Assembly (NCBI GenBank): GCA_964017155.1
Contig: OZ024854.1
Coordinates: 18,037,555-18,101,554 of the forward strand
Direction: 5' to 3'
Source: Oasisia sp. SBJ-2009
Lineage: Eukaryota; Annelida; Polychaeta; Sabellida; Siboglinidae
Length of the DNA stretch: 64,000 bases
The position numbers and the translations under genes are program-made. Below are positions 12,074-24,948 of this stretch, piece after piece. Positions within the stretch are counted from its first letter, which is position 1. Every line of letters starts with the position of its first letter. The notes below the pieces were generated by a model. The model was not told where the DNA came from, ran no database searches, and saw only the letters and a program-made list of their open reading frames with translations.

Positions 12074-12570
12074 TCCGTGAGGTGGCAGCACTTTTAGGCC
12101 CCCTCAACTACGCCTGGGACAGTATATATTCTTAAGTTTCTACATCCGGGCAGCCTTACCCCAGAATAGGGTAGAGACGCTGATTGGCTCTCAGGCCAAC
12201 TATGAAATAAAAATTTAAATAACGATATAGTTTTACAAGATAATAATATCATTTGAAAAGTATTCAACATTGAACTTATAGTAACATAACAGTAAGTAAA
12301 AATTCAAATTTACCGTTGTTTATAAAATAAGAATTACGGCAGGATTAACCAGTATCCGTGAGGTGGCAGCATTGTCTAGCCCGACACGGATAGCATACAA
12401 ATTAAATAAGGAAACCTTTTGATTAAATAATGCTGTATTATAAAAACTATTAAAAATTTAACTTATATTAACCCAAAATAAATAGAAATACAAATTTTCA
12501 GTTGTTTATAAAAAAAAAATATTACGGCAGTGTCCGTGAGGTGGCAGCATTTTATAGATCACGCGGATAC
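12074..12570. repeat. diverged ~178-bp tandem repeat with three CTCF-like motifs
   Basis: TCCGTGAGGTGGCAGCA occurs identically at 12074-12090, 12355-12371 and 12533-12549. The last two sit at the ends of units about 178 bp long (12200-12395 and 12396-12570) whose AT-rich bodies align loosely: AACTTATA, AAAT(A)CAAATTT, GTTGTTTATAAAA, ATTACGGCAG. The 17-mer resembles the CTCF consensus (CC-N-N-N-AGG-N-GGC-A-G). Body divergence with motif identity suggests the motif is under selection or was recently homogenised. Confidence 0.6.
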
Positions 12571-13733
12571 CAAACAAAAGCCGGCAAATGTCACCAGACT
12601 GTCTTCTCGGCGTAGTTCCGCAGCCGACCGACAGTCGGTTAAGCGAGACTATTTGTAGAGATGCCACTTAGCGGGAAACACTGTTCCACTGACTATGAAC
12701 GTGCAGTTCATCTCATGATGCTTTTATCTGCAAAACACATGCCTGTCTTGTTTCAAAATAAAATTATCTTGTTTTCGACAATTTTCGTTATGGCTCAATG
12801 CGACAAGAAAAACCATTTTACCATCACACAACCTACAAGACTTCTGACACACACTACTCTTTTTGCTGTGGCAGTGCCACAATTAATTTGATGGCAGCAT
12901 TTAACTCTTTGTTCGTGTCATTTTGGCATTTAAAATGTGTTGCGGATGACAATTTAATTTCCCCTACTGTATTCTGTATTTATAGTGTGTGTGTTTGTAT
13001 AATTTACACAATAGATAAGTCAAGGCAATTTTCTGTCTTAAAATGTGTTGTTTTAGCACAGACAATAAACTGTTTTTGATTTTTATGTTTTAAAACACTC
13101 AAATTCCATAGTCAATGGGCGGATGTATTTATTATTATGAAAATGCTGTGAAACAATAAATAACAAATAATAGCTACGGCAATGATGCAAACAAATTTGC
13201 TCAGCTTGTAAAATTCATAGCCGATGAAACAAAGATACATAACATACAACAATATGTGAGAAAGGTTGACCTACCCCTACCGAGGAGAATGGCTGAAAGA
13301 ACATCCTAGTATTCTTTACATTCTAACAACGTGATCATTTTACAAGTACTAACTCACATAGGTAATACTGTGTAGTACCTACTACATATGAAGTGACTTA
13401 AGCCTGCACTGTAAAACAGGACGGAAATTGTTAACCCTAAAAACTGGTTATAATACTTATAAGTACACTGTAATCACAGTTCTTGGCAAGCGATTGTTCT
13501 TAATATAAAATTCTAAAAAAGGATGTACAAATATGAGAATTTTTCTTGCGGAAATATTTTGATAGGACATTATGTTCTTATCAAATATCCCAGTATAGTC
13601 TTATTCTCGGTGAACAAGTGTAACTTCTTCAGAGAAGCCCCATTAGTGGTTGGAGAAAGTTGGATCATACTCGGCGAACCAGTGCAACTTCTCTCTGCTC
13701 TCAGAAATCGCAGTTGTGGCTGGGGGAGTTCAG
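12571..13733. other. 3' flank of the LRRC74-like gene
   Basis: Probably 3' UTR and intergenic DNA. On the minus strand AATAAA occurs near 13127-13132, a plausible polyadenylation signal about 600 bases past the stop codon. On the plus strand a 76-codon ORF (12661-12891) and AATAAA near 13065 also occur, but I find no coding signature there. Confidence 0.4.
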
Positions 13734-13830
13734 CTACACTTGGTGGTCGTGGAATCTTCGGTTGTCCTGAGCTTCCCGCACAATCCTCTCTTTCTCCTGT
13801 TGCACCATCTGTGACCCCTTCATGAGTTCA
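13734..13830 (-). CDS. LRRC74A: LRRC74-like exon 16 (terminal)
   Basis: Acceptor TTTCAG at 13831-13836. The first base completes Ser 756, then Glu 757 fills position 12 of the second EF-hand loop. [20 protein letters not shown] follows, then a basic/His tail ending HDHQV and TAG (13736-13734). The segment looks helical and charged. The acceptor and the first 18 coding bases are the unit repeated about 67 times just upstream. Confidence 0.85.
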
Positions 13831-16702
13831 CTGAAACACACGACCCCTTCATGAGTTCACTGAAACACACGACCCCTTCATGAGTTCACTGAAACACACG
13901 ACCCCTTCATGAGTTCACTGAAACACACGACCCCTTCATGAGTTCACTGAAACACACGACCCCTTCATGAGTTCACTGAAACACACGACCCCTTCATGAG
14001 TTCACTGAAACACACGACCCTTCATGAGTTCACTGAAACACACGACCCCTTCATGAGTTCACTGAAACACACGACCCCTTCATGAGTTCACTGAAACACA
14101 CGACCCCTTCATGAGTTCACTGAAACACACGACCCCTTCATGAGTTCACTGAAACACACGACCCCTTCATGAGTTCACTGAAACACACGACCCATTCATG
14201 AGTTCACTGAAACACACGACCCCTTCATGAGTTCACTGAAACACACGACCCCTTCATGAGTTCACTGAAACACACGACCCATTCATGAGTTCACTGAAAC
14301 ACACGACCCTTCATGAGTTCACTGAAACACACGACCCCTTCATGAGTTCACTGAAACACACGACCCTTCATGAGTTCACTGAAACACACGACCCCTTCAT
14401 GAGTTCACTGAAACACACGACCCCTTCATGAGTTCACTGAAACACACGACCCCTTCATGAGTTCACTGAAACACACGACCCCTTCATGAGTTCACTGAAA
14501 CACACGACCCTTCATGAGTTCACTGAAACACACGACCCCTTCATGAGTTCACTGAAACACACGACCCCTTCATGAGTTCACTGAAACACACGACCCCTTC
14601 ATGAGTTCACTGAAACACACGACCCCTTCATGAGTTCACTGAAACACACGACCCCTTCATGAGTTCACTGAAACACACGACCCCTTCATGAGTTCACTGA
14701 AACACACGACCCCTTCATGAGTTCACTGAAACACACGACCCCTTCATGAGTTCACTGAAACACACGACCCCTTCATGAGTTCACTGAAACACACGACCCC
14801 TTCATGAGTTCACTGAAACACACGACCCCTTCATGAGTTCACTGAAACACACGACCCCTTCATGAGTTCACTGAAACACACGACCCCTTCATGAGTTCAC
14901 TGAAACACACGACCCCTTCATGAGTTCACTGAAACACACGACCCCTTCATGAGTTCACTGAAACACACGACCCCTTCATGAGTTCACTGAAACACACGAC
15001 CCTTCATGAGTTCACTGAAACACACGACCCCTTCATGAGTTCACTGAAACACACGACCCCTTCATGAGTTCACTGAAACACACGACCCCTTCATGAGTTC
15101 ACTGAAACACACGACCCCTTCATGAGTTCACTGAAACACACGACCCCTTCATGAGTTCACTGAAACACACGACCCCTTCATGAGTTCACTGAAACACACG
15201 ACCCTTCATGAGTTCACTGAAACACACGACCCCTTCATGAGTTCACTGAAACACACGACCCTTCATGAGTTCACTGAAACACACGACCCCTTCATGAGTT
15301 CACTGAAACACACAACCCTTCATGAGTTCACTGAAACACACGACCCCTTCATGAGTTCACTGAAACACACGACCCCTTCATGAGTTCACTGAAACACACG
15401 ACCCCTTCATGAGTTCACTGAAACACACGACCCCTTCATGAGTTCACTGAAACACACGACCCCTTCATGAGTTCACTGAAACACACGACCCCTTCATGAG
15501 TTCACTGAAACACACGACCCCTTCATGAGTTCACTGAAACACACGACCCCTTCATGAGTTCACTGAAACACACGACCCCTTCATGAGTTCACTGAAACAC
15601 ACGACCCCTTCATGAGTTCACTGAAACACACGACCCCTTCATGAGTTCACTGAAACACACGACCCCTTCATGAGTTCACTGAAACACACGACCCCTTCAT
15701 GAGTTCACTGAAACACACGACCCCTTCATGAGTTCAATGAAACACACAATTTCTTCTATCTTCTTGCGTTCACTGAAATACATGACCCCTTCATTAGTTC
15801 ACTAAAACATATGACCTTTCATGAGTTAGCTGAAACGCAAAACTTCTGATGAAATGATTGCAAGTGAAGGTTTCATGCATTTAACGATGTAGCATTCCAT
15901 TATGAAATACTAAACGGTTTGGTGCTTAAATCTAATTAGAATAGTGTAATTCAAAATACAAGCAATACAAAATGGATGACCATTTTATAATATATTCCTT
16001 TCAAATGAATGCATAATATTTGTTCTTTTGGTGTTAGTATATGCAAATAATTGTTACTTGGGAAATTTCCCAGAAAGACAAAGGAGCCAATGGTGAGCAT
16101 GGAGAGAGAGTCTTGGTGTAGTATTATAATAAAATGAATGATGAATGATAACAATCTCACCTAAACTCTATCGTTCCACTTCGATCTGAGTCGAGCTCCT
16201 CCAGAAGCATGTCCAGTTGTTTCTGTCAACAGCACATTAATCTCACCATTGATATAACAATTTCTTTCTTATATAGCGAGCACCCCATCCAAATAATTGT
16301 TCTGGGGCGCTTTACAATAATTCTCCCTAATTGAGTTAAAATAATAATATTAAAAATAAATAAATAAATAAAACACTAATACAATACTACTTTGATAGGA
16401 TATATGCATATGATAATAAAGACAATCAGGTTCCCTTACCAACATAAATTAGCACACAACTACTCGGCGCATACAAAATAATAATAATAAATAAATATAT
16501 GGTGTAATCACCATTTAAAACTGTTATGAGGGATACATGCACGTGAAGTGTCCTCTGACAATGATAGCCCAATGAAATTTAATAACATCTATCTAAGGAA
16601 ATATATAATATACAGTGGTGTCTGGTTTATCTGCACATGTAGGTTTCCAAGGATTTTTGCTGGATAAATAAAAGTCCAGATCACAAACAACCAGATTATT
16701 GA

Positions 16703-16755
<53 letters not shown>

Positions 16756-19700
16756 AACATTGTTGGTATGACATAACTTTCATAGTGATGTAAGATCCAT
16801 GAATCCATCAACTGATTATAATTCTCTCATAAATGTGTCCTGAATATATATATATATATATATATACATATATGTATATATATATGTATATATATATTGC
16901 AACATAATGTAAGATTACAAAAACTATTCATTAGTAAACAACGTATGGAGCAACTTATACGGGTAGAGAGAACTATGTCTTGCTAGAACTGACGTCATGG
17001 TCACAGATGGCTACTTACACTGGTGAGTCGCAGTCCAAAGTCTCGCAGTCCGTACTTGAACTCCTCCAGCGTGATGTCTCCGCTGTGGTCCTTGTCCATC
17101 TGATTGAACAGGTCCTCCATGCGCTCGGCGTTCTCCTCGACAAAACGCTCGAATACGGCGAGAATTGTCCTGTTTATCTGCAAAGCAGGGAACATTTATA
17201 AGCAAAGGCATATCCTACGTACACACGACACTTAGATAATAAGCTCATGCAGATAATCCCCTATTAACAGAATCCTTTATTCAATTTTAAAATACAAAAG
17301 TCTGCTTCAATATCGTAGAGGGCACTATTCCGTGACACACCAAATGTCATGTTGACACATCCTGGTGTTGAACAATTTTGATATACAAGTTCACTGCCGG
17401 TAGTGAACTTGGAGTGGTACTGATTTTAAAGAAGAAAGTCAGGTTTACGGGCTTCAAAAAGTTAGTGACCCAGTCCCCTGTACTCAGGATGCATCTATGA
17501 GAGAATCATAATGAGATGATGGATTAAGGGATGTTACATCGCAATGAAAGTGATGTCCTACCTACCCTACAGTGTTTACAATTACGTTACTACACTGACA
17601 TAACATTTGATAGACCAATGCTTCCCACATCAAGTTCTCGCTTAAACAACTATGTCCTATATTTTTGTTGCAAGGAAACATATCTGAGGTCTACTCTCAC
17701 ATCACCCATTTCCCACCTGTTTGGGGCCAACCGCCACCACACAAATGTTTTGGGACCAATCTCCCATGTGTTTTAAACCAAACCGCACTTTCCACCTATG
17801 TTTGGGGCCAACCCCCACCTCTCAAATGTCTTGGGATCAATCTCCATCTCCCATCTGTGTTTTACGCCAACCCAGACTTTCCACCTATAATTTGGAGCCA
17901 ACCCCCATCTCCCACCTATATTTGGGATTAATGCCCACCTCCAATTTACATTTGGATTCAACCCTACTTTCCATATATGTGGAGAGCGCTGGACTGTCAA
18001 TCGAGGGGACGGTGGTTCAATCCCACTTGTCGCAGTTTCCAAATTTAGGCAATTTCATTCACCCCACATTTGCCTGTGTCTTTCGAAAGAGACACTAAAA
18101 TCTGGTGGTCCCTTCTATCTGGTGTCTATGCTAGGGGAAGTAAAAGATCCCACACAGGGGGTAAATGTGTAACCTGTAGTGGTCTCACCAATTCCAGAGA
18201 AGGACAACCTCTGCTTTAGCCCAATTTTGGGTGTTTTGATGAAACCACCTGAGAACTGAGATGTCTGGAGCAAACCCTTAAATTTCCACTTGCTTTTGGT
18301 GTCAAAATCCTGTATATTTAAGAGTCCAACCTCCCACCATTTTGTGTGTACATTTCCCACCAATCTCATCTGCCACCTACTCTTTACAACCACCCTCCCC
18401 CTCCCCTTCCCCTTCCCCCAAGTCCCCCTGGAGCCAGCCATGTTTACCTTGCAGTGTATGGGTCGGTTGCTAGAGTACATGATGAGGATGTCTCGGGTTG
18501 ACTGGATCTCTTCAATCTTCTGTCGTATAGAGTCGTCCGACTGGATTGTGACGTCCTGCAAACATGATCAACAGTTGCTGTCACATTCTCTAGATGGCGT
18601 TACGTGCACACAGATGCACAAGAAACTTTCGTGGAGTATTCATATTTGACAATTGTTGACGGGTATTTGAAATAAATTCACAAAAAATTAAGCAAAACAT
18701 TCCCATATGATCGGATGTCTTCAGATTAATCACAGAAATATAAGTAATGTCATGTATGAACAATTTACATCTATCTAACACATGGAATAAACTTAAATGA
18801 AAGTAGTAAGAGCCAAGTATCAGAAGGGGAATTAAAATAAATTTACAGGTGTATCTCTTCTGACATGCCATTGCATTTAACTGAACATTCAAGTTACATG
18901 TTGTAATTAAAAATAAAATATTGCAGACTAACAATATGTGAGTAGAATACCAGAGTTCTTCTCATTAGTAATTTAGACTAATAATTAAAACTTGTTGATA
19001 CGTTCCGAATATTTATGAATAAGACACTTATTATGACTTACCAAACACCCCTGGATGACAACGTTGTGACAACGTTGTGACAATGTTGTGATGATAGCGT
19101 GACAGCGAGGCAGGAGGAAGAAGACAAAACAAGTAATTGATGTATTATTGACATATACACATCAAAACTCACTCAATTCATTCAACTCGGCACAAATCAG
19201 ATTTGTTTATATGGAATGTTGATGTTTACAATACGTATTTATATAGTTTATTGCACAGATACATGTGAATCAACCTGCTAAATACACAAAGGTTTTAGGC
19301 AAACATGGTGAAGTAATGAAATACACATGTATTATATCAGGAGTTCTAGAAAACATATGTAATCACATCGGTTCAATGTATATTGTGAAACTTGAGATGT
19401 TTACAAACAAAAATGTTTATCAGCATCAGTCTGCTCTGATTTGTTCAACTTTCTAGGTATAATATGTATACATATACACTGTATATATATACCGGGTATA
19501 CACGTATACATATATATACTTGTGTACATATATAATATATATATATATATATACCCAGTAAGTGCAGAGCAGATTGAAACTTACAAACATATATATATAT
19601 ATATACATACATATATTATATATGTATATATATATATATATATAAATGTCTGTGTTGCACGGGGTTAACCAAATCACCCCCATATAACATATGTTGGGAC

Positions 19701-22700
19701 TTTACAAACATAGCTGAGGACCCGTCACTGCAACAGTTCACTGTAGGTCTAACAAGCTCAACAAATGCCATCTCATCTCTTGTCAACGGTACATGCTAGA
19801 ATCAGCATGGTCATAATACGGAGGTTTCTGCTGCGAGGCTCTCACCTCTAGACCGACCAGTCTGAGTCTGACGTTGGTGACAATCCCCTTCAGTAGCGCC
19901 TCAACACCCACATGGCCTATGGGGTTATTCCCCATCTGTGGGGGCAAATAACAGTTGTACACCAACTATTTCAGGATTGCTGTTTACACACTATATTTTG
20001 TATGCTTGCTAAAGGAAACAACAGTAACATAAATCAGGACAGTTAATTATCTTTTAAATATTAGGTGAGTTAAATGCACACATCCACTTTTACGAGAAAA
20101 TTATACCTTTTATTGCACAATAACATCATTAGAGTTGTTAAATGTTCTTGTACCAGAACAATGAATGAGTTCACTTTTGTTTTGTTTAATTGCAGTTTGA
20201 TAACTTATGGTTTGTTTATACATTGCTGATGTTGTCTGCTAATCTGATAAAAAATATTTTAATTAATGTATTACAACGAGCAGTGTCTATTATGACGAGT
20301 GTGACTCACCATGATTGTCTCCAGACTCTGGTTCTTGGCCAGTGCAATGCCTATGGCTTTTGCCGCCTCCGTTGTCAAGTTGTTATTGCTGCAAAAACAT
20401 CATGGCTCTTCTCTAGTTACAGCAGTCAAACAATCTGATATCACATTGTCACAATGACACATCATAAAGTCACAATCTGATATACATTGTCACAATCACA
20501 CACCATAAGGTCACAATCTGATATCACAATGTCACAATGACATATCATAAAGTCACAATCTGATATCACAATGACACATAATAACATGTCATCTGAAATC
20601 ACAATGTCACAATTACGCATCACAATCTGATATCATAAGTCAGTACTCGACACTCCCTCCCAGAAACCACTTGTCTGACATCATAACACGTTTACATCTT
20701 CTTACAGAAATCTACTTCTCCCAACAAGGAACCGTATTAAATTTGTGCATCATAAGGTTACAATCTGACATCACAATGTCACAATTGCACACCATAATGT
20801 CACAATCCCGCATCATAACATCTCATCTGATATCACAATGACACATCATAACGTCTCAATCTGATATCATAAGCCAGCACTCGACACTCCCTCCCAGACA
20901 CCACTTGTCTGACATCATAACACGTTAATTGTCCCTACAGAAATCTATTCTCCCAACAAGGAACCACATTAAACATAAACCACCAACATTACCGCAGCAT
21001 GTGTGTTACCATTACCGCAGCATGTGTGTTAACATTACCACAGCATGTGTGTTAACATTACCACAGCATGTATGTTAACATTACCGCAGCATGTGTGTTA
21101 CCATTACCGCAGCATGTGTGTTAACATTACCACAGCATGTGTGTTAACATTACCACAGCATGTGTGTTAACATTACCACATCATGTGTGTTACCATTACC
21201 GCAGCATGTGTGTTAACATTACCACAGCATGTGCGTTACCATTACCACAGCATGTGCGTTAACAAGCACAACTCACCTTATGCTGCAGTGTCAACAGTAC
21301 TAACACCTGTGTTCACTATGATCATAATCTGTGGTTTACAGACAAATTACGTTTAATGTCTACATTGCAAAGTAGCACAACATGTTCTACTTTCAACATA
21401 CCGCAGACATTTGCCGATGACAGGTTTTTCTTAAAGAGGAATAATTAAAATGCATCCAACTTGTACAGGCAGTCCAGCTACTGGAAGACGTAGTCCAGTT
21501 ATTGGAACAGATAGTCTAGCTACTGGAACAGTTGAACTAAGTTGAACATACAAGACAGCAGATAATGAAAGTAGGTCACCTGAGGTCAAGGACACGTAGT
21601 GATTTGTTGGTCTTCAGTGCCTGTCCTATCGCAATGCCTCCACCGGCCTGAAGTCCATTCCATGACAGGTCAAGTACTTCCAGTGATGCATTTTTCTGAT
21701 TAACAAAAACATAATAATTTTATAACTGCACTGAATTAACCGGCTAAATTTTTCAATAGTTGTGGCAACAATTTGAATGCCAATCCCCAAATTTTGTTAA
21801 ATGTAATATATTTAAAAAGCTATGATTTTTCATAAATCGTTTGTCACCCCTCTTACTCACTGTGAGAGCTTTGCCCAGTGCGAGGGCTCCTTTCATAGAG
21901 ATGCTGTTCCAGCTGAGGTCTAGATCGGCCAGGCCGTAGTTGGCAGTCTGCAAACATCAGAGATGACACGGTGAACAACCCAATAGAACACGCTGACACA
22001 GACATGACTTGTCACTCCACAAGTATTACAAAGGTACAGTAACAATTTAGTTATTATACGTACTTACTTAATCCTCTTTGTGTGGGATCACACATAAGGG
22101 CGCAACCAAAGAACGCCAATGTTTTCTGAAGTCCTATTAATTAATTGTGTAACCATGACAGTTGCATAATGCTGGGTTTCTATGAAGTAACAAGCTCACA
22201 TTAAATCAAATGGAATGTATTGTTTATGGCTCCAAGATTTGGTTATTTTGTAAGAAATTCACCAACTGTATTGTAATTTGTGAAACGTACGAGGTTTTGA
22301 CCCATCAGCCTTGAGTCTAGTGTCACATGGGATGGCTCAGGTTTTAGTGGGATCATTTGGCTGTAGATGGTGACCAGTGATAACACCCGCCATCTACAGC
22401 CAAATTATCCCGCCTAAACCTGACCCATCCCACATGACACCAGTACATGACCAAGACTCAAAGTTGATGGTTTGAAACGTCGTACGTTTCACAAATGATG
22501 CTCAAAATTAAGTGAATTGCTAACACTACAAATGGCAACCAAAATCTTATCTGACCCCACCCACTTCTTACACGACCATTATGACCTTTTCCCTTCTGGA
22601 AGGAGGTACAGAATGCCAACAGTAAAAACCCAGCGAGCCCTTAAATCCTTCATTCCATCCTCCATCAAGTATCTGAATCAGCCACACACAAAATAATCCT

Positions 22701-24883
22701 TGAACTATCACATTCTCTACCGCTGCCAATGCAATGTTGTTTTATCATCTTTATTAATTAATTAATTTATCTTATTATAATATTGTCATATTGTTTTAGT
22801 ATATTTATTTATTCCAATATACATTATATTTATATTTTTAGCTAACGTTTACATATTTACATGCTTGATTTTACTGTATACATGCGTTACTACGTGACTT
22901 AAATATTGTGTTTTTATGCAACCTCCAAAGTGCAAAATCTATTTCCACTCTATGAATTGGACAATAAAGTTATTATTATTACTATTTATTAATATTAAGT
23001 CATCATGACCATGTATTTAATTTTAGTCAAACTCACCAGCCCGGCAGCCAGGTAGATTCCTCCGACTTCCCCAAAGGAGTTGTAACTGAGGTCCAGGCAG
23101 TTCAGGGACATGTTATTGCGCAGTGCCTCAGCCAGTCGCTTCGCATCACCATCCACTAGTTCGTTACCTGCAAAATAAAAACAAAGGAACGTGGGAAAAC
23201 CTAGGTTAGGGTGTTGACTTGGGCTGGAGGAATGCACCAGGTAAACCATGTTCTCATTTCTTGGTCAATTGACGGTCAGTTAAAACATTCATTGGTGCAT
23301 CATGCTCTAACATGACTAGTGAATTGAACTCGCAATTGAAGAGTTTCTGTGCAAAATGCGATATTTTCAGGTTTTTCTCACAAATGCTCACTTTTATCTT
23401 ACATTAATAACATAGAAGACATTAGCATGGAATGAATTTTTTAAATATAAAACCACAGCAACTGATCGCAAAGGCCCTTTTGTATATTTAAAATTTTAGA
23501 TTTTGCCCAGTCAAAGACTGATCCAAATTGGAATTTATTGTGCTGCACACTAAAAACCCATGATTGCCTCTTTTAACAATCATGGATAATTTCATGTTTA
23601 GTAGCTTTCAAGTTAAGTATAAGTAAAATAAGAAATGTACTAGGTGCATCCTTCACCTTGTTTGCTGTGGGACACCATGTCTAAACCACTTCACTCTTGT
23701 AGGTTTATGAAATTTGGCTATCTGATGCCTCGCCATTCATATACAAAATACATTTACATTACAGACAATAATCCATGCAATAATCTATGCTATAATCAAT
23801 CTGAATGTCAAGATTTCCAGGATACAACAAAATTACCTTTGAGAGACAGCGTTTTCAGTGTTGTGTTTGTGTCCAACATTTCAGCGAAAGCCGCACAGCC
23901 TTTTGAGCGTATCGCATTGTTTGAGATATTCTACAGAAAAGGACAAAACATTCACATGACTTGATGGCTGACCATCTACATAGATCTCTGTTATCATTGC
24001 CTGGCCTGAAGTACTACAACAGAAGCAGTTGTACAATTAAAGGGGCACTATAAATATGCAAAATGCTTCTGCCATGTCACTGGGGACATTACTTCCGTGA
24101 CACACCAGTGAAATTGTTCTGCTGCCCCATCCTGGTGTTGTCAGTTTTCAGTAAACAGCGAAACTAATTTCAAAGAGGAAAATCTGCTTTATGAGCTCTA
24201 AAGTTAGTGAAATGGAACCCATTGCAAATGAGCTGTAATACTGTTTCAATAGTAGTCGATCATTCGTTAAGCCTAGGATATCTGCCACTACAATGTCATG
24301 ATGTTCACAGATCAGCTTAGTGTAGGTTTTCGTCTGTTCATCTTGTGTAAACCCAACTTACGCAAAAATGCAGATACGTCATTAGGCGATGATATATGTG
24401 GCTGACATGACCTATATAAATATACTTTCAATATCATAGATCAATAAACAAAAAAATTCAGAGATTGTTTCTGTTACTTTGGCCACTGTATTTTAGAACA
24501 AGGCTATCATTCACACTACTTATACAAATGACTCTCGACCCTTTTTAAATATGTAAACACTGATCCATCAAATCGAAAATATTCACCAGCGTGACAATGA
24601 ACATGTTATCCTTCAACATCTTTGCCAGGGCGACAGCCCCGCTGCCTTCCAGGTAGTTGTCACTGAGATCAATCTCTTCGCACACTGTGTTTTTCTGCAG
24701 ACAAAATCAGAAAACAAAACACTCACAAATAATTGTATTATACCCATTTTTAATAAGTATTTTTAACGCTTATTCAAAAAAATTCATTCTATTTATTTTT
24801 TTACTTGTACCTCATAATTGTTTTAATTATATTTTATGTAGTTATTGTATTATGTATATATATGGATTTTCTCTCTGAAATAA

Positions 24884-24948
<65 letters not shown>

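Noticed and set aside
12661..12891. Small plus-strand gene with downstream AATAAA
   Set aside because: Translation has no protein-like pattern and a chance AATAAA is common in AT-rich DNA.
13811..15760. Regular 29-bp repeats resembling a CRISPR array
   Set aside because: Units are directly adjacent with no unique spacers, the genome is an animal's, and the unit matches an intron-exon junction of the neighbouring gene.
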